A DNA stretch of 64,000 nucleotides from Rhodococcus sp. SBT000017 (GTDB lineage Bacteria > Actinomycetota > Actinomycetes > Mycobacteriales > Mycobacteriaceae). This document shows positions 54,522 to 62,463 of the stretch, one piece after another (position 1 is the first letter of the stretch; each line of letters begins with the position of its first letter). Position numbers and translations under genes: made by a program. The DNA is taken from NCBI RefSeq assembly GCF_003688915.1, contig NZ_REFU01000001.1, forward strand, positions 2,728,001-2,792,000, written 5' to 3'. A model generated the notes under the pieces. The model searched no databases, was not told the DNA's origin, and saw only the letters and a program-made list of their open reading frames with translations.

Positions 54522-56447
54522 TCAGGGAGCGGGAGGAGCAACCGGCGGGAACACCGGCAACGTGAAGTCCGGGAAACCCGGGATCAGCGGAGGCGGCTGC
54601 TGCGTCGTCGGAGGAACGGTCTCGACGGGCGGCGACGGAGCAGGCTCGGCCGTGGCCGTAGTCGGCTCCGGCGTCCACGGCTCCTGGTAGACCTCGGTCT
54701 CCGGCGGGACCGTGGTCGGTTCGACGGTCGTGGTCGGTGCAGGCGCGGGCGGCGGCAGGACAGGAGCGGGTATCACCGGTGTGGGAGCCACCGTGGTGGT
54801 GACAGCAGGAGCTTCGGTCTGGCTGCGACTGACCGAGGTGTCGACCACCTGCGGTGTGTTCTGTTGGGTGAGCATGAACGCGGAAAGGCCGACCACCAAC
54901 GCAAGACCGAGCGCGAGAACACCTCCGGTGCGAAGCTTGCGCCGAGCCCGGGTGCGATCATCCTCGCCGTCGTCGTCGTCGTAATCGGCGTCGAGCCAGT
55001 AGACGTTCTTCAGCTGGAACGGAACAGGCTTGCCGTCGTCGGCTGCCTCGGACCGGGCAGCAGAACTCTCGGCAGACGAATCCCCCGTGTTCGCGCTCAA
55101 CGCAACGACCTCCCCGTCGACCCGCACCCCCTGCACGTGGTCGTCGAGAACATCTTCCACTACCGGTGATGTCTCCGGAACCGAATCGACTGCACCGGAG
55201 TCGGATGAGTCGGTGAACCTCGAGGACGCGAACTCTCCCGCCGTGCCGGTGGGCTCGGCAACCGTGTCCTGAGCCTTCGAGCCCTCGCTGATCGGTGCCG
55301 CCGCGATCCAGGGACGGGCGGGCACAGGTCGCGCTGCCGCAGGAGCCTGGACAGGTACGGGCGGGGCGGCGTGCTGAGATTCCGTGCGAGCCGGAACCGG
55401 TCGGACCGGCGCAGGCAGCGGAAGCGGTACCGGAGGCGACACGGGTTCCGAGCGAACCTGCGACGTGGATGCGATCGACGCAGCGGACTCCGCCGGCCGG
55501 CCGGCGTCCGGTGCTCGTCGTGTTCCGGTTCGCGTGCGCGAATGCGGTCGCGCAGTCAGTGCCGCTCCACGTGCGGCAACGGTCTCGGGCTCGGTCGGCA
55601 CGATCGACGGCAGTTCGAGCAGCGGTCCGACGCGTTTCTGCACGATAGGCATGCGTGCGCCGCCGCCGATCAGTACGACGGCGTCGATCGGAACGTTGGC
55701 CCCGATCATCACCTCGCGCGCGAACTCGATGGCCTCGTCGAGTAGGTCGGTGATGAGCAGCTCGAAGTTCTCACGGGAGAGCAGGATCATGCCGCTCGCA
55801 TCCGGCAGACACACCGCGTCCTGAGTGGACAGGCGTTCCTTGGCGATTCGGCAGCGCTTCTCGAACAGCGGCATGTCGGGTTCGGTCGGGTTCTTGCCGA
55901 GGCGTTGGAGCTGATTGTTGCGGACGTAGGCGTCGAGCAGATCTCCGCTGTACTCGCCGGATCGCTGCGAGGCGATGACGGTGCGCTGCACCAGGTCCAC
56001 GACGCTGACGGTCAGTCCGGAACTGCCGAGGTCGAACAGGGCGACCGAACTGCAGTTGCGGGCTTCGCCCGTCGCTGCCAGGTACTCGACGACAGCTTCC
56101 ACCTCGTGGACCAGGTGATAGTTGTGCAGATGCGCACCGGTGAGGGCAGCGTGCAGGGCGTCGGCCTGACGGGGGTCGCGATAGGCGACGCCGGTGGCGA
56201 GTTCGGGCTCGGTTTCGGCTGCGGCACCGATCGATTCGGCGGCCAGATGCGGAAGGTCTCCGCCGACGCTGTCGATGAGTTCGTTGCGGAAGAACAGAGG
56301 CCGGTCGATGTCGGTGACCAGGCCGGAAGGGTCGGAGGCGGGTGCCCCGAACTGCTCGGCTCGGGGCTGCGCCGTGCGCACGGCTCGGGTCCCCATGGAC
56401 ACCCCAAGCAGCACAGTCACGGTGTTCGGCCTCACTTCGATCGGCAA
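54522..56447 (-). CDS. Membrane-anchored Hsp70-like protein, long linker
   Basis: 641 residues from TTG 56447 (GTG 56435 is an alternative). Degenerate phosphate-1 loop LLGVSMGTRAVRTA (Ser for Asp), phosphate-2 LFDLGSSGLTVSVV, adenosine motif VVLIGGGARMPIV. The actin-like part ends near 305; a Pro/Ala/Ser-rich linker of about 200 residues leads to one transmembrane segment (GVLALGLALVVGLSAFML, near 510-528) and a Pro/Thr/Glu-rich outer tail. Related to the proteins at 23.6 and 29.1 kb but located in a different region. Second gene of a two-gene operon. Confidence 0.75.
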   Translation of the reverse strand: MPIEVRPNTVTVLLGVSMGTRAVRTAQPRAEQFGAPASDPSGLVTDIDRPLFFRNELIDSVGGDLPHLAAESIGAAAETEPELATGVAYRDPRQADALHAALTGAHLHNYHLVHEVEAVVEYLAATGEARNCSSVALFDLGSSGLTVSVVDLVQRTVIASQRSGEYSGDLLDAYVRNNQLQRLGKNPTEPDMPLFEKRCRIAKERLSTQDAVCLPDASGMILLSRENFELLITDLLDEAIEFAREVMIGANVPIDAVVLIGGGARMPIVQKRVGPLLELPSIVPTEPETVAARGAALTARPHSRTRTGTRRAPDAGRPAESAASIASTSQVRSEPVSPPVPLPLPAPVRPVPARTESQHAAPPVPVQAPAAARPVPARPWIAAAPISEGSKAQDTVAEPTGTAGEFASSRFTDSSDSGAVDSVPETSPVVEDVLDDHVQGVRVDGEVVALSANTGDSSAESSAARSEAADDGKPVPFQLKNVYWLDADYDDDDGEDDRTRARRKLRTGGVLALGLALVVGLSAFMLTQQNTPQVVDTSVSRSQTEAPAVTTTVAPTPVIPAPVLPPPAPAPTTTVEPTTVPPETEVYQEPWTPEPTTATAEPAPSPPVETVPPTTQQPPPLIPGFPDFTLPVFPPVAPPAP

Positions 56448-56595
56448 AAGTCTTCGGACGCGGTTCAGCTCGTCCAGAGCGCCAGGCTACCGCCTCGGCC
56501 GAATCGGCGGGGAGCGCGCCCCGGAGGTGGACGCACCCGGGCGTGAGGGAACCGGTCCCGCCACCTAGCCGGCCCGCGCGAACCGGACCTCCGGT

Positions 56596-58035
56596 CTATT
56601 CCGGCAGTTCCGAATCGACGACCGGTTGGTACAACTCGCCGTCGTAGCTGAACGCACGCTCGTACAGGTCTGCGTCGGACAATCGAACGGGCCCCAGGAC
56701 GGGCAACTCGGCGGGCCCCGGAACGGCCGCGTCGGCCGGACCCGCGGCGGCAGAAAGCGCCGCGGCGAACGTGGAATCGAAGGGAACCTGCTGGTCGATC
56801 AGCGGAGTGGGTGGCGGCGTGTTTCCCCGGGTGAACACCAGCCCCACCACGGCAACGACCAGCAGACTCACGGCGGCGAGCACGGAAGCATCACGAATCG
56901 ACCAGGTGCGCGGGCCGCGGCGAACCGGCTCGGCGACGACGCCGGGCTCGGGTACCTGAGGCTCGAGGACCGCGGGTTCGAGCACGTCGGGTTCGAGCAC
57001 CTCGGGCTGCAGCAGCGCGGGTTCGACGAGGTCGGTCTCGAAGGTGGTCGACGGGATCGTCAGATCCTCGGTCGCGAGTTGGTCGACGGTCAGGTCGTCG
57101 ACCATCCAGTCCTCGACGGTGTCGAGGCCGGTTGTCTCCGGTGCATCGAGTGTGTCGGGAGCGGCGAGTATCTCGGGTGCATCGAGCAGTTCCGACGCGT
57201 CGTCCGGGACGGTGATGATTCCCACATCGAGGTCGAGGGCGGCTTCGGCGGGTCTCTCGTCGAGTGCAGCGCCTTTGGCGATGGCCATCGCAGGTGCATC
57301 AGGCACGTGGACGGGAACGTTCCACTTGTCTTCGATGATGGTGCGCACTGCGGGAATGCCTGCACCGCCGCCGATCAGCAGTACTGCATCGGGCGCCTGC
57401 TTGGAGGCCCAGTCCAAAGCGTCGGAGACGAGCGGGGTGATCTCTCGCTCGAATTCCTTTCGGCTGAGCAACATCGGGCCGCGGTTGGGTGCCCTGACGC
57501 CCACCGACGAGCTCACCAGCTCCTTGAGCTCACGGAAGAAGGCCTGGTACTCCTGGTCGCCCTCGGGTCCGACCGGAGCCGGCAGAATCCCCTTCGCCAT
57601 CACGATGCCTCGGACCACTTCGTCGAAGCGGTCGCCGCTGATGTCGACGGTGCGTGCGGTCCACTCGACGTACTCGCCGGCAACATCGAGTGCAGTGGCC
57701 GAGAGGCCCTTCTTGCCCAGGTCCACGACCAGGACGTAGTCCTTGTCGGCCAGTTCCGGAACGGTGCGGGCGTAGGCGAGCAGGGCGCGGGACTCCTCCA
57801 CCATGCGAGCCTTCGGCACGGTGCCGTCGCCGAGGGTCTCCAGCAGCGCCGTCACCGCTGCGGTGTCCCATCCGGCGAGAACTATGTCCTCGAAGGGCCC
57901 GAGGTCGACGAGCTTGCCGGGCAGCAGGTCGTGTGCGCCCTCTGCGTCGATGGAGTCCTCGACGCGGCGGCCGTCGGCGATGTACGCGATGCGCACGGCA
58001 CCGGTACCCACTGACACCCCGCAGACTCCACCCAT
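56596..58035 (-). CDS. Membrane-anchored Hsp70-like protein
   Basis: 479 residues from ATG 58035. Degenerate phosphate-1 loop CGVSVGTGAVRIAY (Ser for Asp), phosphate-2 VVDLGKKGLSATAL, adenosine motif VLLIGGGAGIPAV. Then an acidic linker with repeats of the type LEPxVLEPxV, a transmembrane segment (VLAAVSLLVVAVVGLVF, near 395-412) and a short outer region without a Pro/Thr run. Divergent from the carrier-protein operon, with the dyad at 58157-58179 between them. It probably forms an operon with the 54522-56447 gene after a 148-bp gap. Confidence 0.75.
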   Translation of the reverse strand: MGGVCGVSVGTGAVRIAYIADGRRVEDSIDAEGAHDLLPGKLVDLGPFEDIVLAGWDTAAVTALLETLGDGTVPKARMVEESRALLAYARTVPELADKDYVLVVDLGKKGLSATALDVAGEYVEWTARTVDISGDRFDEVVRGIVMAKGILPAPVGPEGDQEYQAFFRELKELVSSSVGVRAPNRGPMLLSRKEFEREITPLVSDALDWASKQAPDAVLLIGGGAGIPAVRTIIEDKWNVPVHVPDAPAMAIAKGAALDERPAEAALDLDVGIITVPDDASELLDAPEILAAPDTLDAPETTGLDTVEDWMVDDLTVDQLATEDLTIPSTTFETDLVEPALLQPEVLEPDVLEPAVLEPQVPEPGVVAEPVRRGPRTWSIRDASVLAAVSLLVVAVVGLVFTRGNTPPPTPLIDQQVPFDSTFAAALSAAAGPADAAVPGPAELPVLGPVRLSDADLYERAFSYDGELYQPVVDSELPE

Positions 58036-58156
58036 CGACCAGACAGTCCTTCGCAGATTGTGTTTCGACGCCCGATCCGGCGCCCGTACGAGCCCCCGCT
58101 CCACTCGAAGTGTACGGCGGTCGAGATGCCCGATGCGGGCATCCCGGTAACGCTAC

Positions 58157-58179
58157 TAAACAATCTACGATATTGTTTA
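58157..58179. promoter_or_regulatory. A/T-rich dyad between Hsp70-like and carrier-protein operons
   Basis: TAAACAAT-N7-ATTGTTTA, perfect 8-bp arms in a GC-rich background, 122 bp from the Hsp70-like start and 107 bp from the carrier-protein start. Candidate shared operator. Confidence 0.55.
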
Positions 58180-58285
58180 AGAGGGTCTGGGGAGACTTTG
58201 GGTCGAAAAGGCGCACAGCCAGCCGACCCTGAGTCGACGACGAGGCCGTCCGGTCTCGTGGTTAACGCGATCGGTGGAGGTTTCG

Positions 58286-58543
58286 ATGCAGACGCTCAAT
58301 GCTCACGACGTGGTTCGAGTGCGAACCGTTCTGGAGAAATTCGGAAAGCTGCCGGTCCCCGTGGAGGGCATCGACGAAGCTGCCGATCTCTACGACAGCG
58401 GCCTCACCTCGCACGCCAGCGTCAACGTGATGATCGCGCTCGAGGACGAGTTCGACGTCGAATTCCCCGACACCATGCTGCAGAAGTCGACCTTCGGCAG
58501 CATCAACGCGATCGCCGCGGCCATCGCCCAGCTGACGGACTGA
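58286..58543 (+). CDS. Acyl/aminoacyl carrier protein
   Basis: 85 residues with the four-helix carrier fold: LYDSGLTSHASVNVMIALEDEF (read as two blocks) holds the phosphopantetheine serine, S42 in GLTS. The context with an amino acid:[carrier protein] ligase suggests it carries an amino acid rather than a fatty acid. ATG 58286 follows GGTGGAGG; a GTG at 58274 is less well placed. First gene of a tightly packed operon. Confidence 0.88.
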   Translation: MQTLNAHDVVRVRTVLEKFGKLPVPVEGIDEAADLYDSGLTSHASVNVMIALEDEFDVEFPDTMLQKSTFGSINAIAAAIAQLTD

Positions 58544-58547
58544 GGCC

Positions 58548-59702
58548 ATGACCACCGTCTACGAGAGCTCGATCGACCAGTCGATCACCGACGTGCTGGC
58601 CGTACTGCGGACCTACGCCGACGAGGTCGACCGCGATGCCCGTTTTCCCACCGAATCGGTGGATGCGCTGCGCGACGCCGGCCTGCTCGGGGTCGGAATT
58701 CCGCGGGAGTTCGGCGGAGGCGGGGCAACACTGACCGACATAGCCCGGATCTCGCGTGCCCTCGGTGCCGAGTGCGCATCGACGGCGATGATCTTCGTGA
58801 TGCACCAGTCGCAGGTGCTCAGCATCGTCCGCCACGGCAAGTCCGACGCCATGGCCGACCTGCAGCGTCGCATCGTGACCGATCGCATACTGGTGGCGTC
58901 CGCCACCACCGAGATCAACATCGGCGGCGACGTCCGCTCGAGCAGTTGCGCGGTGGAGTACGACGGCGAGCAGATCACGCTCAGCAAGAACGCACCGGTC
59001 ATCTCCTACGGCGAGTACGCACAGATCGTGTTGGCGACGGCGCGGCGCAGCGTCGACAGCCCGCCGAGCGATCAGGTGCTCGTGGTGTGCGAGAAGCCCG
59101 ACGTGACGCTCGTCAAGACCGGAACCTGGGACACCCTCGGCTTCCGTGGCACCTGCAGCCCGGGCTTCATGCTGGACGCGCGCACGACGACGTCGAACAT
59201 TCTGGGCGACAACTACGGAGACATCTCCGCTCAGACCATGCTTCCGGTGGCGCACGTGCTGTGGGGATCTGCGTGGCTCGGCATCGCCGACGCGGCGGTC
59301 ACCAAGGCCCGCAAGTCGGTACAGAAGGCCGCACGCAAGACTCCGGGAACCCCGCCGCCGAGCGCGCTGCGTCTCGCGGAGCTGATGGTGGTGCACGAGC
59401 AGTTGGTGGACACGGTGTTCGGTGCCGCAGCCAAGTTCGAGGCCGTCGCCGACAGCCCCGCCGAGCTCGGAGCCATCGGTTTCGCGCTCAAGATCAACAA
59501 CGTCAAGGTCACCGCGTCGACGCTCGTCATCGACATCGTCGGCAGGGCACTGCAGATCTGTGGCATCTCCGGCTACCGACAGGGCGGCGAGATGAGCATC
59601 GGCCGTCATCTTCGTGATGCGCACGGGTCCGCGATCATGGTCAGCAACGAACGCATCCTGGGGCACAACGCCCAGCTCTCCCTCGTCTACAAGGGCAAGT
59701 GA
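58548..59702 (+). CDS. Acyl-CoA dehydrogenase-family flavoprotein
   Basis: 384 residues. N-terminal helical domain (RFPTESVDALRDAGLLGVGI), middle beta domain with GTWDTLGFRGTCSPGF, C-terminal helical domain with DIVGRALQICGISGYRQGGEMSIGRHLRDA (typical FAD/C-terminal motif, read as two blocks). In this operon it may dehydrogenate an aminoacyl group on the carrier protein, as prolyl-carrier dehydrogenases do; that is inference from context. Stop overlaps the next start (TGATG). Confidence 0.85.
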   Translation: MTTVYESSIDQSITDVLAVLRTYADEVDRDARFPTESVDALRDAGLLGVGIPREFGGGGATLTDIARISRALGAECASTAMIFVMHQSQVLSIVRHGKSDAMADLQRRIVTDRILVASATTEINIGGDVRSSSCAVEYDGEQITLSKNAPVISYGEYAQIVLATARRSVDSPPSDQVLVVCEKPDVTLVKTGTWDTLGFRGTCSPGFMLDARTTTSNILGDNYGDISAQTMLPVAHVLWGSAWLGIADAAVTKARKSVQKAARKTPGTPPPSALRLAELMVVHEQLVDTVFGAAAKFEAVADSPAELGAIGFALKINNVKVTASTLVIDIVGRALQICGISGYRQGGEMSIGRHLRDAHGSAIMVSNERILGHNAQLSLVYKGK

Positions 59703-60649
59703 TGACTACTACGCACTCCGCACCGGAGACAGAGATCAGCGAACTCGATTCCGCCCGAGCAGCATTCCGCGCCGAGCTCATCGACGCCGGCCTGCTGGTA
59801 CCCAGCTCTATTCCCGGATTGTACGGGCGCAGTGGCGAATTCGAGGACATCATCGAGTTCGTCGACGCCCGAGTCACCGAGGCCGGGGTTGCCGAACACG
59901 GCCGTCAGGCCACCAGGTTCCGATTCGCTCCGGTCTTCCCCCGGGAAGCGTTCGAGCGCACCGACTACATCGCGTCGTTCCCCAACCTCACCGGTGCCAT
60001 CAACACGTTCGAGGGCGACAACAAAGAACACGCGGCATTGTTGGCCGAGCGCTCTGACGGTAAGGACTGGGATCACTTCCTCCAGTCCGCGGGCACCATG
60101 CTGGTCTCGGCTGCCTGCCATCCGTCCTACTCGATGCTCACCGGCACGCTGCCCGAAGAGGGCACGCTGATGGACGTCTACGGCTACTGCTTCCGGCACG
60201 AGCCCGCGGTGGATCCGGCTCGGATGCAGGCATTTCGGATGCACGAGTTCGTTCGAGTGGGCACCCCCGACGATGCGATCGCGCACCGCGAACGCTGGGT
60301 ACCGCGCGGCCTGCAGGTACTGGCAGATCTGGGACTGGAAGCCGAGGCGGTCATAGCCAACGACCCCTTCTTCGGTCGCGCCGGACGCATGCTCGCGGCG
60401 AACCAGCGCAACGAGAACCTCAAGACCGAACTGGTCGTCAAGCTCTACGGAGATCTCGACGAGGGCACCGCGGTCGTCTCGTGCAACTGCCACCGTGATC
60501 ACTTCGGGCACACCTTCGGCATCGAGACCGTCGACGGCGAACCGGCCCACAGCGCATGCGTCGGGTTCGGCATGGAACGCATCGCACTGGCGATGCTCCG
60601 CACCCACGGTCTCGATCGATCGAGCTGGCCTGCCGCACTGCGCAACTGA
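59702..60649 (+). CDS. Amino acid:[carrier protein] ligase (SerRS-like)
   Basis: 315 residues, class II aminoacyl-tRNA-synthetase-like fold without tRNA-binding domain. Cysteines in SAACHPSY (near 138) and VVSCNCHRDHFG fit the zinc site of this family, and GFGMERIALAML is a class II motif 3. These enzymes activate glycine, alanine or similar and load it on a dedicated carrier protein, here presumably the protein encoded at 58286. ATG 59702 overlaps the previous stop; a GTG three bases upstream is also in frame. Confidence 0.88.
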   Translation: MTTTHSAPETEISELDSARAAFRAELIDAGLLVPSSIPGLYGRSGEFEDIIEFVDARVTEAGVAEHGRQATRFRFAPVFPREAFERTDYIASFPNLTGAINTFEGDNKEHAALLAERSDGKDWDHFLQSAGTMLVSAACHPSYSMLTGTLPEEGTLMDVYGYCFRHEPAVDPARMQAFRMHEFVRVGTPDDAIAHRERWVPRGLQVLADLGLEAEAVIANDPFFGRAGRMLAANQRNENLKTELVVKLYGDLDEGTAVVSCNCHRDHFGHTFGIETVDGEPAHSACVGFGMERIALAMLRTHGLDRSSWPAALRN

Positions 60650-60690
60650 TCGATACCGCTTCACCCGTGTGTACACGAAGGACCAAATCT

Positions 60691-62463
60691 GTGAACAGTT
60701 CCCGCACCGCTCCCCGGCGCATCGGCTCAGTTCCCGCCGAGTCCTCTTCGCGTACGGCGGGCGGCAAGTACCCGACGTGGTTCGGCCCGTCCGACGCGCC
60801 GCTGTTCGGCACCGTCCATGTGCCGTCCGGCGGTCGGGCGCGCGGCGGTGTCGTCCTGTGCCCGCCGCTCGGCAAGGAGCAGGTCGATTCGTATCGCGGC
60901 ATGACCCTGCTCGCGCAGAAGCTCAGTGCGCAGGGACTTCTGGTGCTGCGGTTCGACTACCGCGGCACCGGCGATTCGTGGGGTGATCAGGATCGGCCCG
61001 GCGCGGTCGAACACTGGCGGCGGAGCATCGTCGAGGCCGTCGACTACGTTCGCGGTTGCGGGGTGAGCGAGGTCGGCCTCGTCGGTCTGCGCGTCGGTGC
61101 CTTGCTGGCGTGTTCGGCCGCCGCCGAGTGCGGGCCGCTCACCGCGATGACGCTGTGGGATCCGGTCGTCAAAGGACGGTCGTATCTGCACGAGCAGCGC
61201 GCGCTGTATTCGGTGAGCGTCACCACCGACTCCGACACCGATCCCCGGGTGTCGATCATCGGCGCTGTGCTGCATCCCGATTCGGCTGCGGACTTCTCCG
61301 CGCTCGACGCCGCGAAGACGAAGACCGACGCGCCGGTGCTGGTCGCCACGCGCGCCGAACGAGGCGATACGAAGCCGGTTCGCAAGCTCGTCGAGACTCT
61401 CTCGGCTCAGGAGCACACGTTGACCGCGCACGACGACTTTCTCGAACCGAGCGATTTCGAGGTCATCATCCCGACGACCGACATCGCGTACCTCGCGACG
61501 TGGACGGCATCGAAGTTCCCCGTCGAGCCCTCGGGCGAAATCGAGCTGCAGCCTCGCTCGGCGTTCGTGGTCGACGGAATCCACGAGAACATCGAATACC
61601 TCGGCGCGCAGCAGCTTTTCGCGATTCGCTCATCCTCGGATCGATGCCGGGCAGGCGGTCCGACCGTGGTGCTGTACCCCACCGCCAACGAGCATCGCGT
61701 CGGCCCGGTGCGCATGTGGGTGGAACTGGCCCGGCTCCTGCCCCGGTTCGGGGTCTCCACGGTGCGCTTCGATCGGCGCGGCACCGGCGAGAGCGGCAGC
61801 GTCGGCGATGGGGAGTTGACCCGGCTCTACAGCGACGAGGGCAACGAGGACGCACTCACCGCCGTCCGGCAGTCGGGGACCACCCCGGACAACGTCCTGG
61901 TGGCCGGAATGTGCTCCGGCTCGTGGTATTCCAGCTTCGCCGCCCGGGAACTGGGGGTTCGCGCTGCAGTACTGCTCAACACCCTGGACTGGACCACTCG
62001 TCGTCTCGAATTCGTCAAGCGTTCCTCGATGCACATCGAGGAAACCGGGCTGAAGGCTCGCGCACTCGACCGTCTGCACCACTGGGGTGTGCGGATCAAG
62101 AACGCACTGCAGCCACGGATTCCGTACGCGCTGTGGATCTGGCTCGGGCGACGCGGCTTGATCCAGGTTCCCGAGATCTCGCTGCGCATTCTCAGCGACC
62201 GTCGGGTGCAGACGCGAGTTCTGCTCTCCCCCAGCGATACCGCCTGGTTCGAGACCAATCGGGGCCCGGAGGGAATGCGCCGGCTCCAGCGCCGGTCGTC
62301 CGTACCGACCGTCACCTCCTTCGCGTCCGGTGATCACTCGCTCTACGGTCGCGATCTCCGAGAGAACGTGCGAGCAGAACTGGTGACGGCCGCCTCCGCT
62401 GCCTTCGATATCGAGATCGCCGCACCGTCGCCTCCCGTGCCGGTGGGGAAGGTTCGATTGTGA
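60691..62463 (+). CDS. Tandem alpha/beta-hydrolase fusion
   Basis: 590 residues containing two alpha/beta-hydrolase domains. Domain 1 (about 20-270): VVLCPPLGKEQVDSYRG, VLRFDYRGTGDS and the nucleophile elbow VGLRVGA, with Arg where Ser belongs. Domain 2 (about 330-580): VRFDRRGTGES and elbow AGMCSGS, with Cys at the nucleophile position. From memory, exosortase-associated hydrolases of types 2 and 1 have GLRLG- and GLCD-like elbows, so this looks like a fusion of those two. GTG 60691 follows GAAGGA. Stop overlaps the flippase start (GTGA). Confidence 0.75.
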   Translation: MNSSRTAPRRIGSVPAESSSRTAGGKYPTWFGPSDAPLFGTVHVPSGGRARGGVVLCPPLGKEQVDSYRGMTLLAQKLSAQGLLVLRFDYRGTGDSWGDQDRPGAVEHWRRSIVEAVDYVRGCGVSEVGLVGLRVGALLACSAAAECGPLTAMTLWDPVVKGRSYLHEQRALYSVSVTTDSDTDPRVSIIGAVLHPDSAADFSALDAAKTKTDAPVLVATRAERGDTKPVRKLVETLSAQEHTLTAHDDFLEPSDFEVIIPTTDIAYLATWTASKFPVEPSGEIELQPRSAFVVDGIHENIEYLGAQQLFAIRSSSDRCRAGGPTVVLYPTANEHRVGPVRMWVELARLLPRFGVSTVRFDRRGTGESGSVGDGELTRLYSDEGNEDALTAVRQSGTTPDNVLVAGMCSGSWYSSFAARELGVRAAVLLNTLDWTTRRLEFVKRSSMHIEETGLKARALDRLHHWGVRIKNALQPRIPYALWIWLGRRGLIQVPEISLRILSDRRVQTRVLLSPSDTAWFETNRGPEGMRRLQRRSSVPTVTSFASGDHSLYGRDLRENVRAELVTAASAAFDIEIAAPSPPVPVGKVRL

